Positions 1 through 10,763 of a DNA stretch of 64,000 nucleotides are shown here, piece after piece (the first letter of the stretch is position 1; every line of letters starts with the position of its first letter). Where the stretch lies: positions 13,888,001 through 13,952,000 of the forward strand of contig CM114272.1 of assembly GCA_050084515.1 (NCBI GenBank), written 5' to 3'. The notes under the pieces were generated by a model. The model was not told where the DNA came from and ran no database searches. It saw nothing but the letters and a program-made list of their open reading frames with translations. A program made the position numbers and the translations under genes. The stretch comes from Blasia pusilla (lineage: Eukaryota > Marchantiophyta > Marchantiopsida > Blasiales).

Positions 1-410
1 GTTCATATGAGGGAGAATGCTTGGCAGTAGTGTGGGTTGTGGCACACTTTAGGTGTTACTTGTTTGGCACACAGTTTACCCTTGTTACTGATCACCAACC
101 TCGCAAGTGGTTGATGGAGTCTGACAAGCATACAGGGAACCTTGCACGGTGGGCTCTTATCTTATAGGAGTATGACTTCTAGGTGGTACTTAGACCTCGA
201 GTTTCCAACCTTGATGATGGGTTGAGTAGGGACCCATGTACTAGCCAAGAGAATGCAATTGGGGCTAGATGGCATGGCAAGGTTGATAAGGAGATGGTGC
301 AAGGTTGGCATGCATCCGCCTTTTTATGTTGGTTAGGGGTGGACTCTAGTATGGAGGACCACATGACATCTTACTCTAGTCAGAGGGTAGATGGTCAGCC
401 TTCAGATCCT
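1..410 (+). pseudogene. RNase H domain of gypsy pol (copy 1, truncated)
   Basis: The frame starting at base 3 encodes the end of a Ty3/gypsy RNase H, with the typical SYEGECLAVVW and TDHQP..WLMES motifs, followed by the tether towards integrase. RNase H would remove the RNA strand during reverse transcription. Compared with copy 3, two Gln codons (CAG) are TAG here, at 165-167 and 180-182. These C-to-T changes are the kind expected from deamination of methylated cytosine. A later segment is open (183-710) but has no functional start. Confidence 0.8.
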
Positions 411-1690
411 AAGGTTGGAGATGGTGGTACGGATCAGCGTGATATTCATGATGATGCGTTGGTGTTGGAGTTTCTACGGACCAGTAGGGTGCCAGGCATA
501 GTGAGTGCCAAGGAGCGAGAACGTGTTCTTCAATGTGCTAAGAGGTATCGATTGGAGGGAACATGTATTCTCCGTATGTGGGAGGATGGTAGAGTACAAG
601 TAGTGCCACATTTGGCTCAGAGAGAGCGCATTGTGCGACATGCCCATGAGGAGTTGGGACATTTTGGGGTAAAGCGTACGTATAGCTTACTCCTTGGTCA
701 GTATTGGTGACGTGGCATGCATACTCAGGTGCAGCAGTTGGTGTCACGTTGTATGGTTTGTGAGCAGGTGAGGGCATCATTCAATGTCCCTACACCACAG
801 TTACACCCCTTGCCTATTATGGGGTTGGGTTACCGTTGGAGTGTGGACTTTGTGGGACCGTTACCGTTGATTGTACGAGATCATCAATATGTGTTGGTGA
901 TGGTGGAGCACTTCTCCAAGTGGATTGAGTTGGTGGCATTACCTGACAAGGCAAGTAAGGGAACGGCATATGCATTTCTTGATAGAGTGCTTAGTCATTT
1001 TGGTGCACCAGCTGAAGTGCTGATCGACCAGGGTACAGAGTTTCAGGGTGAGTTTTAGGTCTTGTGTGACAAGGCGTTGATTGATCATCGGACCACGTCT
1101 TGAGATCATCCAGAGGCGGATGGTTTGGCTGAGTGTGTGGTTCAGACGGTAAAGAGGGCATTACGCAAGTGTGGCCTATAGAAGGGATGCAAGTATGGCC
1201 TCCAAAAGGGGCATCTTGGAGACTGGGATATTCAGTTGCCATGGTTAGCCATGGGGTATAGGTTCAGGCGCCAAGCATCCTTGGATTCCTTCTCACCTTA
1301 TTTTCTATTATACGGCCGAGATCCACACTTGCCAACAACAATTCGTCGGGAGTCTAGTGAGGTGGTGAACCTTGATGACCCAGAGATGTGGATGAGAGTG
1401 TGTTCTCAGCGGGCAGAGCTCTTTTAGAGAGTTATGCCAATAGCCTTTGAGAATCTTGCCATTGCTCAACATAGGGATACATTGCGGTATGCAACCATTC
1501 GGGGTGGAGGTTATCGACCATCGATTCGTAGGTTCCATGTGGGGGACTATGTTTATTTGCAGCAGATTGCACCGACAATGTTGGATGTGACGGCATGCCG
1601 CACTATTTTACGAGTGCCCAAGGTGTTAGCTTCTGGAGTTCTCATGTTGGAGGGTCGTGATGGAGTTTTTTGGAAGGACCATGTGCGTAA
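411..1690 (+). pseudogene. Integrase of gypsy pol (copy 1, broken)
   Basis: The H2C2 zinc-binding region (HEELGHFG, then CMVCEQ) lies at about 620-765, and the catalytic core begins with the SVDF..PLP motif at about 840. The core spans about 840-1060, and a C-terminal part follows at 1236-1690. The TGA at 708-710 replaces a Trp codon of copy 3, a TAG follows LSHFG..GEF at 1056-1058, and the frame changes around 1100-1235. A short stretch near 1180-1210 looks like a small local duplication. The protein would join the cDNA to the genome, but this copy cannot encode it. Confidence 0.8.
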
Positions 1691-1906
1691 TTGTGCGCCA
1701 TGTCATCTTCCAAATGGATGGTATCTTGTTGACCCAAGCTTAGCCATGATACGTGCTAGCTTGAGGTGCATGTTGTGTGGGTCACTGGTAACGCGGCCCG
1801 TATGTTGGTGTGTGATCGGTGTTCTAGGGGTTGGCACATGATGTGTTTGACTCCACGTATGGATGTTGTTCCTACTGGAAGGTGGGTTTGTCCTCGATGT
1901 ACTTAG
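1691..1906 (+). pseudogene. PHD finger at the integrase C-terminus (copy 1, one frameshift)
   Basis: Downstream of the integrase core the DNA encodes a C4HC3 PHD finger: CMLC at 1767-1778, then VCDRC, GWHMMC and WVCPRC ending at 1900, with the stop at 1904-1906. Compared with copy 3, one base is missing just after CMLCGS (about 1782-1785), so the finger is split over two frames. All eight zinc ligands are still readable. PHD fingers commonly bind histone H3 tails. In chromoviruses this position holds a chromodomain. Targeting by the finger is inferred. Confidence 0.8.
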
Positions 1907-2081
1907 GAGAGGTAGATGACTTGATCTTTGCATGATATGGATTACAAATGTGCGACTAACGATGGGGCAATCTAGCACCCGGCCTTCTGATTCGTGCACC
2001 CACGAAGGTGTATAGCATGTAGTAGATGTATAGGGCTACCTAGGAGTTAGAGGGACCTAACCTCCAGTTAGGGGGGGAGGT

Positions 2082-2650
2082 TGTGGTACACTTGTGTTTG
2101 TCGATGCTCTCGTCTATGTTATGTATGTATGTGAATATGGTATGTCAGCGATGTATGTTGTATGACGATGTGGATTTGGACGACAACTGTCATGACCATA
2201 CGGATTATGTCGTAGAGTATAGTTTGTTAGTAGAGGCCATACCTTATGTAGGGCCATAGTGTCCAGGTAGAGATATGGTTTCATACATAGGGTTGCGGGT
2301 TACTCAGTTGAGGGTGACTTTTCCAATAGGGCCCGCTCTTAGGTTGGAGGATATAGTGTGGAGTGCACTCAAAGAATAGTTAATTCTTTGAGTTGAGCCT
2401 GTTGCCTTGGAAGTTAGCCTTGGTAGTGAGTAGAGCTCTTGGCTATGGTGGTTCCCGCAAGCTTTGACCTAGATTCTTCCATCGTGGAGTGGGTTTGGCT
2501 CGATTGTATGTGATTCTATACGTGTTTTATGATAGCAGGTCTTTCACAGATTTTGTTTGTGTTTGTGGATGCTCTCGTCTATGTTATGTATGTATGTGAG
2601 TATGGTATGTCAGCGATGTATGTTGTATGACGATGTGGATTTGCACAACA
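2082..2650 (+). repeat. Terminal repeats X-Y-X of copy 1
   Basis: X (104 bp) occupies 2082-2185, starting TGTGGTACAC and ending CGACA. After two bases (AC), Y starts at 2188 with TGTCATGACC and runs to about 2552. A second, 5'-shortened X (about 2553-2650) ends CACAACA. Copy 3 has the same X-Y-X order on the minus strand at 8519-9098. The X/Y joint is an imperfect palindrome (GACAACTGTC). Unrelated sequence follows directly, so the end of the second X appears to be the element terminus. Confidence 0.8.
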
Positions 2651-5600
2651 CAGTCAAAGCAAGGTAGTTGGTGAGGTAGGCACCAATCAACATTGAGGAG
2701 CAAGCCATATGGCTAGAGGCACATATGATGTCACTTGTACATTATGATTATGTCCAAGTCATTAATGCTTAATAAATATAGAGTTTCCAAGTCCACAATA
2801 GATTTTGGTGTGTATGATTTCCTTTCCTTTTTGTTCGATATTTCATCTAATACACACATCACTCCACCATTGAGGACATGGAAGACATATGGACCTATAT
2901 ATGAATACGAGAGCAGGTTTTTTCAACAATGGACGAGATGCTCATAACTCAACTATGTGAGAATATTACCATCCACGTCAAATTAATATTCTTTAGTCAA
3001 ATTCTTGAAACCTTGAAGTTAGTTCTAGAATCTTTTGGATAGTTTTGATTAAATTTTTTTTGTCTGACAAGAGAGTATGCCCTACCCTTGTGGACCTAAT
3101 GTTGTTGAGGAAAAGACCTCAAATGCTAGCTAGCTGAGAGAGAGAAAAAAAAACCTCATGTGGATTAAGATGATCCACCTCAATGAATTAGTTGGCTTTG
3201 TCATTAGACAAGTAACATAAGGAGTTAGATCAAAGACCCCAATCCCCCCTCATGCGGAGAGGATGATAGATGGGTTTTGGAGACCACATATTGGGAGGAT
3301 AGTCGATGTAGGAGAACTTTAAAAGTTCGGCCTTAGATTAAAAACACTTCATCTCCACCGTGTTGATTTCAAGAGAGTCAATCTCTATCACCTCATCGAC
3401 ATGGTTGCACTTTAGATTGGGAGTGATTACAACTACAATTAACAAGTGCTGATAAGCAACACGAAATACACACAAGGCCTCAAGTAGACATAATTCATCC
3501 ACTTAGGTTCCCTTGAGCGATGAAAACACATGCACCGCCCAGATTGTCGGAGAGTGAGTTGTAGAGAGTGGTTAATTACTCTAATTAGTGACCTGCACAC
3601 TCAAGGGAAGAAGTGACATAATAACCACCAATAGGTAAAATAAAATAAAAATCTTAAAACAAATAAAAATCTCTCAACTAGTCATATGCACTAGGTAGTT
3701 GTAGATGCATAAGTGGTTGTCAAGTTCTACCGGTAGTTAGGAACATGATCAAAGATACATACGCGGTGTTCCACAAGCCAATCAAAAGCCAATGGCCCTT
3801 GTAAAAAAAATCCATGGTTTTATAAATGTTCTCTCTATTTTCCAATATCACACATTATTTGAACTTTGCATTTAGCACAATAATTTCTCTTTGAACATAA
3901 AGTTGTGGGTTGAAAAAAAATTCATAGCCACCTAAATCCAAGAAAATTCCGACAGTAAGGCCTCAAAACACCCAAAAATAAGGAATCCCATTGGAGAATG
4001 ACACAAGGTTTTGATGCTCGCCCATACTTGCATGAGTGCACTTATCTCATAGATGTTTTAAAAAAAATTCAAGAGGTCAAAGAGTCACAAACTCTCAATT
4101 CTTGCCATTATGGTCCATCGTCCTACCATAGTAGTAAACGGGGTACCAAATGTAGGAGTGTATCATACTCAGCAAAAAATGCCACAATGAATAAGAAAAT
4201 AGGGGGAGAATAAAGAGGAATACATGTCTCTAGTATGGCTACGGGATTTGTAAATAAGATTTGGATTGAAAAATACAAAAGTATATTACATATATTTTGT
4301 GCGTACAATAGTGTTTGATGAATTGGATTTAAAAAGATAAATATTCCTTACATTAGTGATGTCACGTGGACATTTTAATTCAAGTTTATCCCTTTCTCAT
4401 CCCAAGTTCCAAATATGTATAGGGATATCCAAAATAGAGAGCATATCGCAATTTTAAATTGTATAGCTTGGAGTCCCAAGAGCATATTGAATTACTTTTT
4501 CCAAAATATCCTTACTTTTAAATGCATAAATATCCTTTGTCAAACTATCTATTACATCAAAAGTGAGTCAAAATACATTTTATAGTCAATGACTTGCCTT
4601 TCTTTTACAAGGAAAAATAGTTGAGAGGCTCTCCCTTATGACATCCATTACTACAGATTGACAAGTGATGCTTGGAAAGTAGACTCATTCAACCTACTTA
4701 GGACAGGTGCTATGCAAACAAAAGTCTCGACAACTCATAGACCTAGATTGTGACACCATAATCTACTATTTTTTAATGAAACATTGAGTTTTCCATACCT
4801 ATGAATTTTTTAAGTAATCTCTCATTTTTTAATATGATAATTGTATAGAGAAATAATTTTTCAAGAAGTTGAAAAATACAAGGGAAATAGCTTAAGACCA
4901 TCTTTATGACCACCATTTTAAACTTCCAAGATAATTTTGAGCGAGGAGAATTCCCTTTATTTGAGCATGCTTTCCCTTTTTCTCTAGTGGCAAAAAGCTT
5001 TATTATAGCCAAAACTCGGATACGAACAATAATGCCATCAAAACTTAAATGTAGATTCATATGCATAATACGGTCTTAAAATTTTACATTTGCCATATCT
5101 AATCACTCTCAAACATGAAAAATAAGTATGTATATCCTTTTTGCACTACTTATTGATAACTTTAGGTCCCCACTCTAATGTTTTTCTCCAAATTAAAATA
5201 ACTCCTACATTAATAAAATTTAGTTCCAAACGGTGATCCCCACTCTAAGATTCTTCTCCATTGAATATCCAAAATTAAAAGCACTTTTTCCCTCTCCAAG
5301 TTTCAAATAGTTACCACAATTGGAAGAAATATCAAATCATTTGCAATCTAAAGTAAATAGGGTTGTTGGGGGAAAAAAAGTGAGTGAATTACATGTCTTG
5401 TGATATTTTCTTGCGAAGTGCCTAAAAGCTAAAAAGATAAGCACTAAAAATAGAATTACACTCTTTTTTTTCTATATCCCTTTGTCAAATCTTAGTTATC
5501 CACCATGTAAGGTTCTACATTGTCGATGGCCTAGGGAGTCATTGGATTGTTTGGGTGTAGCTTTGTCTTGAGGTGTCGGATGATATTGATGACAATTCCA

Positions 5601-6902
5601 CTCCATTGGGAACACCATTTCTGATGATATCACTCTTCTTCTTTTTTTAGGCAAATTATTTGTTGATCAACTCAAGGGTCACCTAGTAACTTGTGCATGT
5701 AGGATATTGTTTGGAGGGCTATTTTGGGAGGAAGAGATTTTTCCTCTTCCCAAGGGTGTAAGAGAAGAAGAGAAGACTTTCACAAACCATATTTTCCATG
5801 TTAAGCCTTTGGAGCATCTCTCTTGCTTAGTCTTTGGTAGGAACTAGGGTACTAGAGTGCGCATTCCCTCGTATCAGAGGATGGATGTGGCTTAAGATCA
5901 CATGTAGATACGAGAATGGAGTTGGCCGTGTGAGCTATTTTTACTTCGATTCTATTGTATTATCTTAGTGTACATGCATGAGTTCATTTTTGTATGCGTG
6001 TGGATCTACCCATGTGTTGGGAAGATCGGTGTTGTGTGGATATGACCAGCGATGTGGATTGTATAGCATGGTGTATGTGCACGTCATCTTCCTCTCACCA
6101 AAAGCCCAATCTTTCTTCCTTCTCTGCATATTAACCCTTCCAAAATCCATCCTTGTTTTATTTTTTCCCCCTCACTATCTTTCTTAAAACTACCTCGCGC
6201 TCACCACTTTTGAAATCCAATCTTAGAAATTATCCATCAACTTATACTTTACTTCCCTTCTTCATTTTATATTTATCATCTCCCTTTATTTCTCATTTGA
6301 GAAAACCCAATCCCACCTCCTCAATTCAAGAGTAAACCTAAAACTCTCTCCCCCAACCTACACTAGTAATTTTATGCCCATGAAATTTTCTAGGCCGGAG
6401 GCAGCCTCCTTAATGCTTTAGAGAGGACCCATCTATTTTCTTTGCTTCAAATAAGGGATCCACCTCCCGCTCCTTATGAAGGAAGGTCTCTCCATCTCCC
6501 TAACTCCCATCCTTCTCATTCTCAATCTCTACCCTTTCCTCGCTCTCCAACGCAACATGGAAAGTTTCTCCTTACCCTCCATCTATCCATCTAGAGAGAA
6601 TTACGATAGAGATGGGCCTCCTCCCTTTCAGCATGGGGGAGGCTAGGGGGACATAGACTCGCTCTTGCTCTCTCTATTCTCCATCTAGGTCATTTGGAAC
6701 TATACTCCTTCTCCCTCTATTAGAGAAAGTAGGGATCAATACTCTTTCTTCTCTCCATCCTCTTTCCAACGGAGACATGCTTTCTCCATCCCAAATTTGA
6801 AGTAGAGAGGATCATAGGAAGGTTGGTGGACTCCCTCCTTGGAGATGATGCAAAGATAGGATCATTTGTCTCCCCCCACCACCCCCCTCTCTTTCTCTTT
6901 AG
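2651..6902. other. Intergenic DNA, no gene recognised
   Basis: This AT-rich stretch has only short chance reading frames (none above about 100 codons) without recognisable domains. It holds homopolymer runs and pyrimidine-rich stretches (about 6100-6340 and 6480-6900). I see no RNA gene. Old repeat remnants may be present but cannot be assigned by eye. Confidence 0.6.
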
Positions 6903-7219
6903 CCCTATCGTGCGCATACACATCGCTACACAATATACATCGCTGTCACCAAACACACACACACACACAAACACGCACAATCCCATGCTAACTCATGGCA
7001 TCCAAACAACGAGACAAGAAGTACCAAAATATCTCCCATCTCCCCTCTAGTTGGTGATTAGGTCTCTCTTACTCCGGATAGCCATCTATCCCTACCTACC
7101 ATGACAAATATCTCTCGGACGCTAAGAGCAAGAAGGCCGGGTGCTCATATGGCCCCATCGTTAGTCGCCTTCTTGTCATCCATGTCACAGACACAAGTCA
7201 GAATGTAGAACTACGTATT

Positions 7220-7400
7220 CTATGTACATCTGGGACACATCCCATCGTCCATGAGGAATCCTAGTGAGAGGTGGCGTCAAGCATGCCATATGCCATCCTC
7301 TCGAACATCCATCACAGACTAGCATAGTGGTTGCACCACAGGCAGAACCTCACAACATACATCGCAAGCTTGCAATCCTACTGCTAAGCTTGGATCAACT
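7220..7400 (-). pseudogene. PHD finger remnant of copy 2
   Basis: After a VDPSLA motif shared with copy 3, the minus strand encodes CDVC (7355-7366), [13 protein letters not shown] and, one frame over, CPRCT followed by a stop at 7220-7222. All eight C4HC3 ligands can be traced with small frame breaks. This third, diverged copy shows the PHD finger is a stable part of the family rather than a one-off fusion. Confidence 0.7.
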
Positions 7401-7589
7401 TTATCGTCAATGTTCAAAAGTGACATGGCACAGAGTTACGCACATAGTCCCTCCAAACCATACCATCGCGTCCCTCCAATAAGAGAACACTTGATGGAAA
7501 AACCTCATGTACTCTCAAGATGATGCCCCTTGAAGTCATATCCTACATCGTGGGTGTCATCTGCTACAAGTACACATAGTCTTCCTAAT

Positions 7590-8510
7590 GAAACCTCTAG
7601 ATAGTAGGTTGATAACCCCCCCCCCCCCCCACCCCGCGTATAATCGCATACCTCAATGTATCCCGATGTTGCTCAATTGCCAAGTTCTCAAACGCCATGG
7701 GCATCACTCTCAGACACAATTCAACCCTCTGAGAACATGCTCGCATCCATACATCATGGTCATCAAGGTTCAACACCTCACCAACATCTCGACGAATGGC
7801 CGTAGGTAAATCTGGCTCTCGACCATACAAAAGCAAGTACGGTGAGAAAGACGCTTAGGATGCTTGCCTGCTAAATCTCTATCCCATCGCCAACCACAGC
7901 AACTGGAGGTCCCAATCTCCTAGGTGACCTCTCTGCAAGCCATACTTCCATAGTCCTATCTTCACCGTCTCCACAACCCGCTCCGCTAGTCCATCCGCCT
8001 CAGGATGATCTCGCGAAGTAGTGCGGTGGTCGATCAGTGCCTGATCACACAAGGCCTGAAACTCCCCGCGGAACTTTGTACCCTGGTCTCTGTCAACACC
8101 TCAGCTGGTGTGTCATAATGACTCAACACTCGATCTAGGAAGGCATACGCTACTCCCTCACTCCCTTTGTCAAGCAATGCAACCAACTCTATCCACTTTG
8201 AGAAGTGCTCGACCATCACCAACACATAACGACTATGGCGCTCTGTCAAAGGCAAAGGTCGTGCAAAATCCAAACTCCATCTATAACCTAAACTCATGAT
8301 TGGAAGTTGATGCAACTCTGGAGTCGGAGCATTCAACCATGCTCAGACTTGATCACACACCATACATCTGGCAACAAATTGTTTAACATCGGTCTTTATG
8401 CCTTGCCATCAATACTGAATCTGGAGCAAGTTGTACGTCCGCTTCACTCCAAAATGACCCAACTCCTCGTGGTCATGATGCACCAAGCGTGCTCTCTACA
8501 AAGGATGAGG
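7590..8510 (-). pseudogene. Integrase of copy 2 (broken)
   Basis: Reading down the minus strand, the zinc-binding region (HEELGHFGVKRTY, then a C..C pair) is followed by the core (LGYRWSLDFARPLPLTE, then HFSKWIELVALLDKG) at 8034-8336 and the C-terminal part (LLYGREPDLPTAIRR) at 7597-7836. Frames change between these blocks. A cytosine run at about 7618-7630 marks the end of the last block. The sequence is clearly related to copies 1 and 3 but more diverged. Confidence 0.75.
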
Positions 8511-8518
8511 CACTACAC

Positions 8519-9098
8519 TGTCGTGCGAATCCACATCGTCATACAACATACATCGCTGACATACCATACTCACATACATACATAACATAGACGAGAGTAT
8601 CCACAAACACAAGTGTACCACAACTGAGATCCGTGAAAGACCTATTGTCATAAAACACCTTTACAATCACATACAATCGAGCCAAACCCACTCCACGATG
8701 GGAGAATCTAGGTCGAAGCTTGCGGGAAACACCATAGCCAAGAGCTCTACTCACCACCAAGGCTAATTCCCAACGCAACAGGCTCAACTCAAAGAATTGA
8801 CTGTTCTTTGAGGGCAAGCCACCTTATATCCTCCAACCTAAGAGCGGGCCCTATTGGGAAAGTCACCCCCAAGTGAGTAACCCCAAACCCTATGTATGGA
8901 ACCGCATCTCTACCAAGCCACTACGGTCCTACATAAGGAATGGCCTCTACTAGCACACCATACTCTTCGACATAATCCGTATGGTCATGACAGCTGTCGT
9001 GCGAATCCACATCGTCATACAACATACATCGCTGACATACCATACTCACATACATACATAACATAGACGAGAGTATCCACAAACACAAGTGTACCACA
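8519..9098 (-). repeat. 3' terminal repeats X-Y-X of copy 3
   Basis: On the minus strand: X1 9098-8995 (104 bp, TGTGGTAC...CGACA), two bases GC, Y 8992-8625 (368 bp, TGTCATGACC...ATCTCA), two bases GT, X2 8622-8519. X1 and X2 look identical. A purine-rich stretch precedes X1 (about 9101-9112). Both joints have the form CA-NN-TG, like two-LTR circle junctions, and the X1/Y joint is a perfect 10-bp palindrome (GACAGCTGTC). A TATA-like GGATATAAGG lies at about 8819-8830, next to a hairpin (CTCAAAGAA...TTCTTTGAG). Confidence 0.85.
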
Positions 9099-9273
9099 AC
9101 TCGCCCCTCTAATTGGCGGTTAGGTCCCTCTAACTCCCAGGTAGCCCTATACATCTACTACATGCTATAGACCTTCTTGGGTGCCCGAATCATAAGGTCG
9201 GGTGCTAGGTTGCCCCATCATTAGTCGCACATCTGTAATCCATATCATGCAAAAATTAAGTCGTCTACCTCTC

Positions 9274-9624
9274 CTAAGTACATCGAGGACAAACCCACCT
9301 TCCAGTAGGAACAACATCCATACGTGGAGTCAAACACATCATGTGCCAACCCCTAGAACACCGATCACACACCAACATACGGGCTGCGTTACCAGCAGAC
9401 CCACACAACATGCACCTCAAGCTAGCACGTATCATGGCTAAGCTTGGGTCAACAGTACCATCCACATTTGGAAGATGATATGGCGCACAATTACGCAGAT
9501 GGTCCTTCCAAACAACTCCATCACAACCCTCCAACATGAGAACTCCAGAAGCTAACACCTCGCGCACTCGTAAAATAGTGCGGCCTGCCGTCACATCCAA
9601 CGTTGTTGGTGCAATCTGCTGCAA
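9274..9624 (-). CDS. Integrase C-terminus with PHD finger (copy 3)
   Basis: An open 116-codon segment ends the pol frame. Residues 1-70 are the integrase C-terminal part (QQIAPTTLD, then VLASGVLMLEG). Residues about 71-115 form a C4HC3 PHD finger: CMLC (9403-9414), VCDRC, GWHMMC, WVCPRC, then Thr and stop (9274-9276). The spacing and the Trp before the last Cys pair are typical of PHD fingers, many of which read H3 tails by methylation state. Chromoviruses have a chromodomain here, so integration targeting is a reasonable inference. The true start is upstream in pol; the first codon here is only the frame limit. Confidence 0.82.
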   Translation of the reverse strand: MQQIAPTTLDVTAGRTILRVREVLASGVLMLEGCDGVVWKDHLRNCAPYHLPNVDGTVDPSLAMIRASLRCMLCGSAGNAARMLVCDRCSRGWHMMCLTPRMDVVPTGRWVCPRCT

Positions 9625-10130
9625 ATAGACATAGTCCCCACATGGAACCTACGAATCGATGGTCGATAACCTCCACCCGAATGGTTGCATACCGCAACGT
9701 ATCCCCTGTGTTGAGCAATGGCAAGATTCTCAAAGGTGTTGGCATAACTCTCGAAAGAGCTCCGCCCCCGAGAACACACCCTCATCCACATCTCGGGTCA
9801 TCAAGGTTCACCACCTCACTAGACTCGACCAATTGTCTTGGCAAGTCCGGATCTCGGCCGTATAATAGAAAATAAGGTGAGAAGGAAGCCAAGGATGCTT
9901 GGCGACTGAACCTATACCCCATGGCTAACCATGGCAACTGAATATCCCAGTCTCCAAGATGCCCCTTCTGTAGGCCATACTTGCGCAATGCCCTCTTCAC
10001 CGTCTATCCACACGCTCAGCCAAACCATACGCCTCTGGATGATCTCGAGACGTGGTCCGATGATCAATCAACACCTTGTCACACAAGACCTGAACTCACC
10101 CTGAAACTCAGACCTGGTCGGTCGAAGACT
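9625..10130 (-). pseudogene. Integrase core end and C-terminal part (copy 3, frameshifted)
   Basis: Between the open core segment and the PHD segment the integrase is readable in pieces: KRALRKYGLQKGHLGDWDIQ and LPWLAMGYRF at 9782-10000, then LLYGRDPDLP and NLDDP. Frames change near 10000, 9800 and 9700. The D..E part of the DDE triad falls around 10040-10130, where the reading frame is damaged. Confidence 0.7.
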
Positions 10131-10688
10131 TCATGGTGGTGCACCAAAATGACTAAGCACTCTATCCAGAAACGCATACGCCGTTCCCTGACTTGCCTTG
10201 TCCGGTAATGCCACCAACTCAATCCACTTGGAGAAGTGCTTCACCATCACCAACACATATCGATGATGTCGTACAGTCAACGGTAACGGTCCCGCAAAGT
10301 CCACACTCCAACGATAACCCAACCCCATAATAGGCAAGAGGTGTAATTGTGGTGTAGGGGCATTGAATGATGCCCTCACCTGCTCACAAACCATACAACG
10401 TGACACCAACTGCTGCACCTGAGTATGCATGCCACGCCACCAATACTGACCAAGGAGTAAGCTATACGTACGCTTTACCCCAAAATGTCCCAACTCCTCA
10501 TGGGCATGTCGCACAATGCGCTCTCTCTGAGCCAAATGTGGCACTACTCGTACTCTACCATCCTCCCACACGCGGATAATATGTGTTCCCTCCAATCGAT
10601 ACCTCTTAGCACGTTGAAGAACACGGTCTCGCTCCTTGGCAATCACTTTGCCTCGCACCCTACTGGTCCGTCGGAACTCCAACACCAA
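10131..10688 (-). CDS. Integrase zinc-binding domain and catalytic core (copy 3)
   Basis: This open segment of 185 codons holds an H2C2 zinc-binding domain (HAHEELGHFG, then CMVCEQ) and the start of the DDE core (RWSVDFAGPLPL, HFSKWIELVALP, FLDRVLSHFGAP). It follows RNase H and a tether in the same order as all Ty3/gypsy pol proteins. Integrase trims and joins the cDNA ends; the ACAC duplication around this element is the expected footprint. The segment is part of pol, so its first codon is not a true start. Confidence 0.83.
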   Translation of the reverse strand: MVLEFRRTSRVRGKVIAKERDRVLQRAKRYRLEGTHIIRVWEDGRVRVVPHLAQRERIVRHAHEELGHFGVKRTYSLLLGQYWWRGMHTQVQQLVSRCMVCEQVRASFNAPTPQLHLLPIMGLGYRWSVDFAGPLPLTVRHHRYVLVMVKHFSKWIELVALPDKASQGTAYAFLDRVLSHFGAPP

Positions 10689-10763
10689 CGCATCATCATG
10701 AATATCACGCTGATCCGTACCACCATCTCCAGCCTTAGGATCTGAAGGCTGGCCATCTACCCT

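Larger units (their letters stand above)
1..2650 (+). mobile_element. Copy 1: 3' part of DNMT/PHD-family Ty3/gypsy element
   Basis: The window opens inside RNase H of a Ty3/gypsy-type pol and reads on through integrase and a PHD finger to the terminal repeats. The order and sequence closely match the minus-strand copy at 8519-17793. A purine-rich tract (about 2068-2080) precedes the terminal repeats. The element ends at 2650 with the same CACRACA terminus as copy 3. Its 5' part lies outside the window, so the target-site duplication cannot be checked. It is defective: two Gln codons have become TAG, a Trp codon has become TGA, and frames shift several times. Confidence 0.88.
6903..8514 (-). 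mobile_element. Copy 2 (host element), 3' part: integrase, PHD, X remnant
   Basis: This is the 3' part of an older, more diverged member of the family. It continues exactly the integrase interrupted at 17798: joining 8514 to 17798 with one ACAC restores the reading RVRVVPH. It carries integrase (about 7590-8510), a PHD-like segment (7220-7366), a 3' untranslated part alignable with that of copy 3, and an X-like terminal stretch (about 6903-7040) that includes an (AC)n run at 6951-6968. No Y follows, so recombination between its two X copies may have removed one X-Y unit. Confidence 0.75.

Noticed and set aside
8625-9098. Ordinary 474-bp LTR (X+Y) as the full explanation of copy 3 ends
   Set aside because: The ACAC duplication lies after X2 and before a 5' Y that lacks X, so a simple two-LTR insertion does not fit.
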